Source: Bacteroidota bacterium (lineage in GTDB: Bacteria; Bacteroidota; Bacteroidia; Chitinophagales; Chitinophagaceae). From it: 43,850 bases of DNA. The first letter of the stretch is position 1; every line of letters starts with the position of its first letter. Shown piece after piece: positions 17,171 through 26,100 of the stretch. The notes below the pieces were generated by a model that was not told the origin of the DNA, searched no databases, and saw only the letters and a list, made by a program, of their open reading frames with translations. Position numbers and translations under genes: made by a program. The stretch is taken from assembly GCA_005882315.1 (NCBI GenBank), contig VBAR01000008.1:1-43850 (forward strand), in the 5' to 3' direction.

Positions 17171-19702
17171 TTACTGACCTACAAAGAAAACAGCATTACA
17201 TAACATCAGCTTACCATTTTCCCAGAAACTACGAAATAACACATCATCAGTCATAAAAGTAATAACACCATTGTCCATATCCTTTACGCCAAACAATACC
17301 CCATCCTGTATTTTACTTTTCAATCTTGAACCTACATATCCTGCTACCGGGATATCTTTTTTGATAACCCCTACATTCCATCCAGCCGTTTTTAGAAATT
17401 CAAACATTATGTCATCCTGTTTTAGGGTATAATAAACTTTAGGATACCCAAATGCCAGCGGATGCGTATTATCCAGTTCTACTTTATAAATAGAGCCAGG
17501 CATAGATCCAGAAAGAGCATCCTGGTTGCGTTGCTCATAACTGTTCAGTGCATCATAGGTATCTTTTTTGTCAATAGTATCATCAGATTTCTTTTCCTTT
17601 ATGCCCCAGTCAAGTTTCGCCAACTGACCTACAGCACCTTCTATTGCAACAAGGTTTCCTCCATTGCTTATCCAATCTTTCAATGGTTCTGCAGTAGCTT
17701 TATCACTCAGGAACCGATAATTCCCCGATGTTAATATTATAACCTGGTAATCTGAAAGTTTTATTCTTCCGAAATCATTTGCATTCATCAATGTCAGCGG
17801 ATAATCCAATCCCTGTTCAAAAAAATGCCATATCTCCCCGGCTGAATTGGAACTTACACCTTCACCGGTAAGCAATGCAACCTTAGGTGCATTCATAAAA
17901 TGGATATTACTACTACCAAGATCAAATCCTTTATCTACAAAACCGGTAGTGATCGTATTGACTTTAATATTATTTGCATTGCATATCTCGTTTACCAAAG
18001 CAGGTAATGTTTTTGCAAGATGCTCATTCCCTTTTTTAATAATAATAAGTGAGCCCCTTTCGAACTGCATACCATTTACTTCAAAAGGCGTTTCGCTATA
18101 TCTTACCTTAACTCCTTTTTGAAATAACTGGCCCAATGCTTTTGCACTTTGCACACCCTGCCAGCGAATAACATAACCATAAGCATCCGTTACATTGTTC
18201 GTAACAGGAGCAGGTTTAGCACCAGCAGAAAAATTCAATTTTGATTTCATCGCATAGGCCGGTAAACCGTAAACATATGGCAACGACCAAGCAGTAATAT
18301 CATAGGTAGCTGAATCAACCAATTTGCTTTTTGGTTCAAATAATACTTTTACCAATGCACTGCGTGGTTGTTGTACATGTACAACCAGGTCATAATTATC
18401 AATTGATGCCGTTTCATCTTTATCGGTAGCATAATTGTAACCGGTCATTGTTCCTTTCGAAGAACCATTGGCTATTTCATACTGAATACCGTTTTTATCA
18501 AGCAACTCCATCAGCAAATTCATTCGTTCCCGGTTTGGTTCGGAATATTTAACGAGAAAAGACTTATACTCGCCAACACCTGATGAAACTGCATCATTAA
18601 AATATTTTCTGAATTCTTTCACCAGCTTTGCAGCATTGATCGATGAAATTTCAATCGTACTTAATGATGTTGTATGATGATGTGTTGCCCTGTCAAGTAG
18701 AGTAAGTGTATCGCCATCGGCTGTAAATGCAGTGGCTCCGCCACCAGGGCCACCAGCCTGTTCGTAAGTCATACCAATGGCACCGTTAAACGTGGGATAA
18801 GTATCGCCATAGCTTGGATAAAAAAGATCAAACACTTCTTTTGTAAAATATAACCAGCCATTAGCATCAAAATATTTAGCGTGGTTCTTTCCGAGAGTTA
18901 CCTGGAAATCCCGTTGCCATTGAGTAATTACTTCATGAAAAGGTTGTGCTGCCGGCGCAAAATAATAGGGATTGTTGATGCCCTGCTCATGAAAATCAAC
19001 ATGCACATAAGGCATCCATTGATTATACACTTTTATGCGGTGCTGACTTTCTACCTGTGTTTGCCATGCCCAATCACGGTTAAGATCAAAATTATAATGA
19101 TTGGTTCTGCCGCCCGGCCATGGCTCACGATGTTCCCTTGAAGCTAATGCTGGATTTGCGTTTTTACCAACGACAGAGTTAAACCAGTTAACATACCTGT
19201 CTCTTCCATCGGGATTGACGCAGGGATCAATTATCACAACTGTATTTTTCAACCATTCCTTGGTTTTAGAATTAGAAGGATCAACTAATGACCATAAAGT
19301 CATCATTGCTGCTTCTGACGATGATGTTTCATTTCCATGTACATTATAGCTTAACCATACTATCGCAGGTGCCCCATCTTCTACGGGTGCTGTTTTGTCT
19401 TTTGCAAGATTAGCCAGTCTCATATTATTCATTCTTATCTGCTCAAGCCGGCTCATATTTTCTGCTGAAGAAATAAATGTGAGTAGTAAAGGACGCCCTT
19501 CATTTGTGGCTCCGTATTGTTCGAGTTTTACATTAGCTGTAGCATTCGCAGCCACCGATTGAAAATAACTTACAATTTTCCAATGCGGTGTGTAACGGGT
19601 ACCAATTTTATACCCCAAATAATCATCCGGTGATTTTAATTGTGCATTAACTGACACGATCGTAAATACAAAAAACAGAACAAAGCCCAGGCGTTTTCTC
19701 AT
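17171..19702 (-). CDS. Exported M14-family zinc carboxypeptidase with GATase1-like C-terminus
   Basis: An 843-aa protein with a signal peptide (MRKRLGFVLFFVFTIVSVNA, residues 1-20). The M14 zinc site is complete: His122 and Glu125 in VHGNE and His238 in VDFHEQG. The substrate-binding NPDGRDR (163-169) and NRDW motifs are present, and Glu314 in TYEQAGG is the likely catalytic base. The family trims C-terminal residues from peptides or D-amino acids from peptidoglycan-type substrates. The last 238 residues (from about 606) look GATase1-like: PKVALLTGEGV, YQVIILTSGNYRF, WISNGGNLVAIEGA. It is 92 bases upstream of the PIG-L gene on the same strand and divergent from gamma-glutamyltransferase. The protein is probably periplasmic. 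Confidence 0.92.
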   Translation of the reverse strand: MRKRLGFVLFFVFTIVSVNAQLKSPDDYLGYKIGTRYTPHWKIVSYFQSVAANATANVKLEQYGATNEGRPLLLTFISSAENMSRLEQIRMNNMRLANLAKDKTAPVEDGAPAIVWLSYNVHGNETSSSEAAMMTLWSLVDPSNSKTKEWLKNTVVIIDPCVNPDGRDRYVNWFNSVVGKNANPALASREHREPWPGGRTNHYNFDLNRDWAWQTQVESQHRIKVYNQWMPYVHVDFHEQGINNPYYFAPAAQPFHEVITQWQRDFQVTLGKNHAKYFDANGWLYFTKEVFDLFYPSYGDTYPTFNGAIGMTYEQAGGPGGGATAFTADGDTLTLLDRATHHHTTSLSTIEISSINAAKLVKEFRKYFNDAVSSGVGEYKSFLVKYSEPNRERMNLLMELLDKNGIQYEIANGSSKGTMTGYNYATDKDETASIDNYDLVVHVQQPRSALVKVLFEPKSKLVDSATYDITAWSLPYVYGLPAYAMKSKLNFSAGAKPAPVTNNVTDAYGYVIRWQGVQSAKALGQLFQKGVKVRYSETPFEVNGMQFERGSLIIIKKGNEHLAKTLPALVNEICNANNIKVNTITTGFVDKGFDLGSSNIHFMNAPKVALLTGEGVSSNSAGEIWHFFEQGLDYPLTLMNANDFGRIKLSDYQVIILTSGNYRFLSDKATAEPLKDWISNGGNLVAIEGAVGQLAKLDWGIKEKKSDDTIDKKDTYDALNSYEQRNQDALSGSMPGSIYKVELDNTHPLAFGYPKVYYTLKQDDIMFEFLKTAGWNVGVIKKDIPVAGYVGSRLKSKIQDGVLFGVKDMDNGVITFMTDDVLFRSFWENGKLMLCNAVFFVGQ

Positions 19703-19814
19703 ATATAAAATTTACAGGCGGCAATATAAACATTCCGTTCCTTTCATCCATTTCCGGTTGTAAAGAATACTGTTAAACCCGGATTTATGTAACTTGCCCG
19801 AAACCCTTTGTTGA

Positions 19815-21548
19815 ATGAGAAAAATTTTATTGCTTTCGATCGCATTTCTTTTTGTATTCGTATCCTGTAACAACAGTAAGAATGTACGATCTTCTTTAGG
19901 CAAGATCGATCCCTATAACTATTCAGGCCAGAAAAAAGTTGAATGTGAGAACGGTGCTGTAGCCTCTGCACATCCGCTGGCAAGTAAAGTTGGAATAGAG
20001 ATTATGAAGCAAGGCGGCAATGCGGTAGACGGAGCTATTGCTACCCAGCTAGCCCTGGCAGTTGTTTATCCCAATGCAGGTAATCTTGGCGGCGGTGGTT
20101 TTACAGTTGCAAAATTGAGTGACGGTAAAGAGATCGCTATTGATTATCGTGAAATGGCACCCGGCAAAGGTGGTCGTGACATGTATCTCGATTCTACCGG
20201 TAATGCCGATACTAAAAAAAGTATGTATGGACATTTGGCAAGCGGGGTGCCGGGCTCCATTGCAGGCATATTTGAATCGCATAAATATGCAAAACTTTCT
20301 TTTGATAAACTAATTGCCCCGGCAATTGAATTGGCCGAAAAAGGATTTGTAATTTCTGAACGTGAAGCAAGATCATTAAACAACCTGCAGAATGATTTGA
20401 AACAGCATAATACCGTGATGCCGGTTTTTGTAAAATCAATTCCCTGGAAAGCAGGTGATACTTTAGTTCAAAAAGATTTAGCCAATACATTAAAAAGAAT
20501 AAGTGAAAAAGGACAGGCAGGTTTTTATGAGGGAGAAACAGCAAAGCTGATCGTTGAAGAAATGAAACGTGGCGGAGGTATTATTTCGCTGGATGATTTA
20601 AAAAATTATAAAGCAAAAAGCCGTGAACCGCATGTGTTCAATTATAAAGGTTATAAAATAATCGGTATGCCCATGCCGAGCAGTGGCGGTTTATTACTAC
20701 ACCAGATGATGAAGATGATCGAAGATAAAAATATTGACACGATGGGGTTTCTATCCCTGAATGCTGTTCACCTGATGACTGAAGTGGAACGTCGTGCATT
20801 TGCCGATCGTGGACGTTTTATGGGTGATGCGGATTTTTATAAAGTACCTGTGGAACAACTCTCATCAGACAGTTACCTGAAAGAAAGAATGAAAACTTTT
20901 AATGACCAAAAAGCAAGTGTAAGCCAGGAGATACAACATGGCATGGTGGCGGGATATGAGAGTGAAGAAACAACACATTTAAGTGTTGCCGATAAAGAAG
21001 GTAATGTTGTAGCTATCACTACGACACTTAATAATTCTTACGGAAGCAGAACTGTTGTTGGTGGTGCCGGTTTTTTTATGAATGATGAAATGGATGATTT
21101 CAGTGTAAAGCCCGGCGTGCCCAATATGTATGGCGCTATTGGTGGTATTGCAAACTCCATTGAGCCCGGCAAAAGAATGCTCAGTTCCATGACACCGACA
21201 CTTGTTTTAAAAGATGACAAACCTTATCTCGTTGTGGGTACTCCCGGTGGTACAACAATACCTACTTCTGTTTTTCAAACACTGGTAAATATTCTTGAAT
21301 TCAATCTTAGCACTGATGACGCAGTGAACAAACCAAAATTTCATCACCAGTGGTTACCGGATACATTGAACCTTGAAAAAGGTTTTCCGGAAGATGTAAA
21401 AATGAAATTGCGATCAATGGGACATTACGTTAAAGAACGTGGAGGTATTGGCAGAACAGAAGTGATAAAATTGACTTATACAAATGGTAAAATGAAAATA
21501 GAAGCCGTAGCCGATAACAGAGGAGATGATAGTGCAGAAGGCTTCTGA
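19815..21548 (+). CDS. ggt: Gamma-glutamyltransferase, predicted lipoprotein
   Basis: A 577-aa precursor of the Ntn-hydrolase gamma-glutamyltransferase, which splits glutathione and other gamma-glutamyl compounds and can transfer the glutamyl group. The self-cleavage nucleophile is Thr386 in EETTHLSVADKEGN. The donor-site blocks GSRTVVGGAGFFMNDEMDDFS and PGKRMLSSMTPTLVL are present in the small subunit. The large subunit shows GGNAVDGAIATQLAL and NLGGGGF. The N-terminus (LLLSIAFLFVFVSC) is a lipoprotein signal with the lipid-bearing Cys at position 18. It is divergent from the M14 peptidase with 112 bases between starts. The two may act together on extracellular peptides, which is inference. 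Confidence 0.95.
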   Translation: MRKILLLSIAFLFVFVSCNNSKNVRSSLGKIDPYNYSGQKKVECENGAVASAHPLASKVGIEIMKQGGNAVDGAIATQLALAVVYPNAGNLGGGGFTVAKLSDGKEIAIDYREMAPGKGGRDMYLDSTGNADTKKSMYGHLASGVPGSIAGIFESHKYAKLSFDKLIAPAIELAEKGFVISEREARSLNNLQNDLKQHNTVMPVFVKSIPWKAGDTLVQKDLANTLKRISEKGQAGFYEGETAKLIVEEMKRGGGIISLDDLKNYKAKSREPHVFNYKGYKIIGMPMPSSGGLLLHQMMKMIEDKNIDTMGFLSLNAVHLMTEVERRAFADRGRFMGDADFYKVPVEQLSSDSYLKERMKTFNDQKASVSQEIQHGMVAGYESEETTHLSVADKEGNVVAITTTLNNSYGSRTVVGGAGFFMNDEMDDFSVKPGVPNMYGAIGGIANSIEPGKRMLSSMTPTLVLKDDKPYLVVGTPGGTTIPTSVFQTLVNILEFNLSTDDAVNKPKFHHQWLPDTLNLEKGFPEDVKMKLRSMGHYVKERGGIGRTEVIKLTYTNGKMKIEAVADNRGDDSAEGF

Positions 21549-21555
21549 TGACAGA

Positions 21556-21577
21556 TACTGGATGCTGGTTACTGGAT
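21556..21577. repeat. Short direct repeat TACTGGAT
   Basis: TACTGGAT occurs at 21556-21563 and 21570-21577 with GCTGGT between, just after the ggt stop. It looks like a small piece of a simple intergenic repeat. I see no terminator hairpin here. Confidence 0.35.
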
Positions 21578-21625
21578 ATTAGCAACTGTATTGGTTTATT
21601 CTTGTTTTAATTTAAAATTTAAAAA

Positions 21626-22165
21626 ATGGCAAATGAATTTATAAACGCCTCCGCCAAGCGGATGAGATATTATAAAGAACTGGGAGAAAAAACCTTTGAG
21701 CAACTGAACGATGCTGATTTTCATTTTCAACCTTCATCCGAATCAAATAGTATTGCTGTAATGATCCAGCATATGGTTGGCAATATGCTTAGCCGTTTCA
21801 CTAATTTTTTAACTGAAGATGGAGAAAAAAACTGGCGCAACCGGGATGATGAATTTGAGGTGCATAATTACAGCAAACAGCAATTAATTGATTTATGGAA
21901 TAAAGGATGGAAATGTTTCCTGGATGTTTTAGAATCGCTGAAGGAGGAGGATTTGATGAAGACAATTACAATCCGCAAAGAACAGCTTAATGTTACAGAT
22001 GCTATTATCCGCCAACTGGCGCATTATCCTTATCATATCGGGCAAATTGTATACGTCGGTCGCCTCATAAAAAATGAAAGCTGGAAAAATTTATCAATCC
22101 CAAAAGGCAATTCACAGGCTTATAATCAATCTTCCGACATAAAAGACCCTGCAAAGAAATACTAA
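21626..22165 (+). CDS. DinB-like / DUF1572 family protein
   Basis: A 179-aa cytoplasmic four-helix-bundle protein of the DinB superfamily, DUF1572 type. The three-histidine metal site expected of the fold is visible: His49 (MIQHMVGN), His133 and His137 (LAHYPYHIGQIVY). The conserved WRNRDDEF block (70-77) follows the second helix. Members are linked to stress response or to thiol-dependent metalloenzyme chemistry, but this subgroup has no assigned reaction. It lies 77 bases after ggt and could be on the same transcript. There is no signal peptide. Confidence 0.85.
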   Translation: MANEFINASAKRMRYYKELGEKTFEQLNDADFHFQPSSESNSIAVMIQHMVGNMLSRFTNFLTEDGEKNWRNRDDEFEVHNYSKQQLIDLWNKGWKCFLDVLESLKEEDLMKTITIRKEQLNVTDAIIRQLAHYPYHIGQIVYVGRLIKNESWKNLSIPKGNSQAYNQSSDIKDPAKKY

Positions 22166-22177
22166 GCCGCTATTTGC

Positions 22178-22208
22178 TTGCATATATAGAACGCAGTTAT
22201 TACTTTTG
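22178..22208 (+). promoter_or_regulatory. Promoter: TTG - 20 bp - TACTTTTG
   Basis: TTG at 22178-22180 and TACTTTTG at 22201-22208 fit the Bacteroidota -33/-7 promoter (TTTG, spacer 19-21, TAnnTTTG). Transcription would start near 22215, about 33 bases before the ATG of the beta-barrel protein at 22248. This supports the shorter gene start. Confidence 0.65.
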
Positions 22209-22247
22209 ACCCCCTCCTGTCAAAAGCCTCCATTTAAACATTTTTAC

Positions 22248-22895
22248 ATGAAAAAATTGATTTTATCTGCCTCCCTATTAATAACTGCTCAAGCCTTTTC
22301 ACAACAGGTTCAAACATTCATTTTTGGCGGGGTACAGGGCAATACTGCCAAATACCATATTAATGGATACAAACAAAACACATCTTTCAAGATCGGAGGC
22401 CAAGCCGGTATTGGTATGAAATTACCAGTCGAAGGAAGACTGAGTTTTGTTCCCCTATTTTTCTACAGTTTGAAAGGATATAAAGTTGAGTTTGATCAAA
22501 CATCACCTTTCCCGGATTCAACTGCAATAAACAATTCTACAACTATTCATTGTGTAGAGTTATCTGCATTATTACAGCATGATTTTAATACAAGTCCAGA
22601 TCATTTCTTTTTCCGCCTGGGCCCTTCCCTGGATTTTCAATTAGCCGGTCACGAAGTAATGGAAACAAACAAGAATACCGTTATTGACCGCCCCATGACT
22701 TTCGGATTTACTGATTATGGCATCTACTCAGCTAATATGCTTGCTCATTTTGGATATGAAAAAGGGAATAACTTCTTTATTTATGCCCAATACACATTGG
22801 GGCTTGCAAGCATCAACAATTTTGACGAAGGTCCACATATCCATCATCGTAATATCGGGCTGTCTGCGGGGTTCTACCTGAAGAAGAAAAAATAA
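22248..22895 (+). CDS. Outer-membrane beta-barrel protein (porin-family-like)
   Basis: A 215-aa protein from the ATG at 22248; the frame from 22206 would start inside the promoter. A signal peptide (MKKLILSASLLITAQAFSQ) leads into alternating polar and hydrophobic strands typical of a small barrel: FIFGGVQGNTAKYHING, IGGQAGIGMKLP, FFFRLGPSLDFQLAG, FFIYAQYTLGLASINNF and IGLSAGFYLKKKK at the end. This fits the PorT-like or OMP_b-brl families with about eight strands. No partner or substrate can be named. It is probably transcribed alone from its own promoter. Confidence 0.75.
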   Translation: MKKLILSASLLITAQAFSQQVQTFIFGGVQGNTAKYHINGYKQNTSFKIGGQAGIGMKLPVEGRLSFVPLFFYSLKGYKVEFDQTSPFPDSTAINNSTTIHCVELSALLQHDFNTSPDHFFFRLGPSLDFQLAGHEVMETNKNTVIDRPMTFGFTDYGIYSANMLAHFGYEKGNNFFIYAQYTLGLASINNFDEGPHIHHRNIGLSAGFYLKKKK

Positions 22896-22911
22896 TGTTA
22901 ACATTTTTTTC

Positions 22912-23097
22912 TTACTGTAAGGGAAGAATACGATTTGACTTTAATAGCATGCCTTCTACCTGAAAAGCATCTTTTGTCCTTCCTATTTTCCATTTATCCC
23001 GGGTATTCAAGAGATAACTCCTTTTAGGGTCTTTATTCAGACCAAAAGTTTGTTTTGCCTGACTGATGATTGAACATTGCTTTGGTATCTTATTTGC
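22912..23097 (-). pseudogene. Protein-like open stretch without a start codon (61 codons), possible gene remnant
   Basis: On the minus strand a frame runs from a TAG before 23097 to a TAA at 22912. It encodes 61 residues with a protein-like composition: QAKQTFGLNKDPKRSYLL, DKWKIGRTKDAFQVEGM, LLKSNRILPLQ. The only Met is near the end (residue 50), so no normal start exists. It could be the 3' remnant of a decayed gene, a frameshifted gene or chance. It overlaps the proposed TamB promoter. The family is not recognised. Confidence 0.25.
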
Positions 23098-23123
23098 CTA
23101 ACCACCACGATTCTCTATTTTTA
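23093..23123 (+). promoter_or_regulatory. Promoter: TTTG - 19 bp - TATTTTTA, for the TamB-like gene
   Basis: TTTG at 23093-23096 and TATTTTTA at 23116-23123 fit the -33/-7 layout with one change at the last -7 base. Transcription would start near 23130. That is only about 50 bases before the GTG at 23180 and about 11 bases before a CTG at 23141. Confidence 0.5.
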
Positions 23124-23179
23124 CAAACTAATACCCATTCCTGAAAAAGCTGAGAAAGATACTGTTATGGTTTTTTGGC

Positions 23180-26100
23180 GTGCTGCTGTTCTTGCTGCTC
23201 GCCGTCTGGATTTTTGTCAATACCCAATACGGCCAGAACTATATTGTTGGCAGAGTCACTAAAAAGCTTTCAAAAGAACTAAGTACAGAGGTAAGTATTA
23301 AGCATGTTGACTTTTCGCTTTTCAACAGCATGAATCTTCAAGGCGTTATAGTCAGGGACCAAAAAAAGGACACATTGTTGTATGCAGGTACAGCTAACCT
23401 AAGAATTACCGATTGGTTCTTTTTTAGAGACAAAATAGAATTGAAATATATCGGGCTTGAAGATGCCATTATCAATTTCAATCGTACTGATTCCGTTTGG
23501 AACAGCCAGTTCCTATTTGATTATTTTTCATCCCCGTCATCCGCAAAAAAGAGCAGTGACAGTAACGTCATAGAACTGCAACTGAAAAAAATTGATCTGA
23601 AAAACATCAGGTTTGTACAAACTGATAAATGGGTTGGGCATGACCAGACAATTCAATTAAGCAAATTAAGCCTTGATGCAAGAAATATCAATTTCAAAAC
23701 TAAAAATGTTGATGTCGCTTTATTGGAAATCGAAGATCCCTATTTCAGCCTTTCCGATTATCAAGGACTAAAACCTGCGGGACCTAAAAAAGTAAAAACT
23801 GAAACAGTACCGGATTCATCATTAAAATGGAATGCTACCGGATGGGTAGTAAACCTTGATAAACTTATTTTAAAGAACGGTACGTTTAAAAATGATAAGC
23901 AAACAGAAAGTCCTCCTCTCTCTTATTTCGATGGCAAGCATATTTTATTCAGTGAAATAAATGGAACACTGACCAATGTAAAATGGAATAAAGACACGAT
24001 AACCACCACGCTTGACCTGAAAACAAAAGAACGCAGCGGGTTGGAAGTAAAACAAATGATCGCTGATGTAAAATTCACGCCTCAATTAATGGAGTTTGCT
24101 AATCTTGATCTGCAGACCAATCGTAGCCGTATCCGCAATTATTACTCCATGCAGTTTAATGATATTGATGATATGGGTTATTTTCTGAGCCGGGTAAAAC
24201 TTACCGGGGATTTTAATAACACAGAAATTGATTCGGATGATATTGCTTATTTCGCACCGACCATGAGTAGCTGGAAGAAAAATATTTTTTTGACAGGAAA
24301 AATAAAAGGTACGATAGAAGACCTGAACGGTAAAAATCTTTTCATCAAAGCAGGCAATAACACATTGCTTAATGGCGATATCATGCTTTCCGGCCTGCCA
24401 GATATCAACAAAACTTTTATTGATTTCAATAGTAAAGAATTTAAAACAACTTATGCTGATGCCGTAAAGTTAATTCCTGAAATAAGAAATGTGACCACAC
24501 CCCGTCTTAGTTCAATTCAGTATATAAATTTTAAAGGGAACTTTACCGGTTTCATAAGAGATTTTGTAACCTATGGTACTACGCAAACAAATCTGGGGAC
24601 AATTGTTTCCGATATCAATATGAAATTACCGGAAGGTAAACCCCCGATCTATTCCGGCACTATTTCTACAAGTGGTTTTAACCTCGGACAATTTCTCGGG
24701 CAAAAAGATATTGGGGTCATTTCAATGAAAGCTGCTATTAAAGGCTCCGGCTTTGATAAAAACATTAATGCAGATATTGATGGCAAGATCTATTCACTTG
24801 TTTACAATGGTTACCATTATGAGAAAATTGATGTAAAAGGCAACCTGAATAAACAACTCTTTGAAGGCACGATCAGTTCTAAAGATTCCAATGCAGTATT
24901 TAATGCAACGGGTATTATTGATCTTAACAGTAAAAATCCATTCTTCCAACTGGATGCGGAGATAGAGGATATACAGTTTCAAAAATTGCGGATCGCAAAC
25001 GAGGATTATACTTTTTCCGGTCGTTTAAAATTCGATTTTAAAGGAGATAACATTGACGATTTCCTTGGTACAGCAACAATTACCCATGGTGCTATTTATA
25101 AAAATGGCAATAAACTGGCTTTTGATTCTTTTACTTTGAAATCGGAGATCATTAACGGAGAGAAACGACTTTCTATCAACACGGATGAACTTGAAGGGTA
25201 TGTTTCCGGAAAATTTAATATTAACAGTCTCCCGAATGCGATCACTTTATTCCTGAATAAATATTACCCCGCATTTATTAAACCACCGAGGACTACACCT
25301 ATCAATCAACGCTTCACATTCGATATTAAAACACACAATGCAAATTCATTGCTGCAAATGTTCATCCCCTCAATAACTGGGTTTAATGAAAGTCATTTTA
25401 CCGGGCAGTTAAATATGGATGAAAACCTGATCAAGTTGGATGCAGACATCCCATCGTTTACCGCAGGCGGTCTTGTATTCAACAATTCTAAACTCTCTGG
25501 TACCGGCGACCGTGAAAAACTTTTTCTGAATGGCAGTGCCGCTTCTATAAAGATCAATGACAGCATCAGCCTGAGAGCAAGCACATTCAGTATTGAAGCA
25601 GCAAACGATATTTCTAAAGTTAAAATCGTTACGGAATCAAATAAACAGATCAAAAGCGCAAATATTAATGCAGTTGTTTCCACTTTCGATGATGGGTTCA
25701 AAGTTCGTTTTGATTCAACCTATTTTGACGTAAATAAAAAATCCTGGACCATTGAAAGGGATGGCGAACTTGAATTCAGAAGTAATATTGTAACCAATAG
25801 TGAGCTGACATTAAGAGAAGGCGAACAAATAATCAAACTCAGTACAGAACCATCATCAGAGGGAACTCACAATGACCTGAAAGTCGTTTTAAAAAATCTA
25901 AACCTTGGCGATCTTGCACCTTTTATTTTACCTAAAAACCAGTTATCCGGACTTGCATCGGGTACTATCATAGTAGAAGACCCTGCAAAAAAATTCAATA
26001 TAACCTCTGATGTCAATTTCGATAAGCTTTGGTTTGACAAAGACTCGATCGGGAACATCGGCACTAATTTTACCTATAATAATAAAACAGGTGAGTTGAT

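Noticed and set aside
22896-23100. tRNA or small RNA in the gap before the TamB-like gene
   Set aside because: No cloverleaf arms or strong hairpin with a U-run were found; only a start-less protein-like frame and a promoter.
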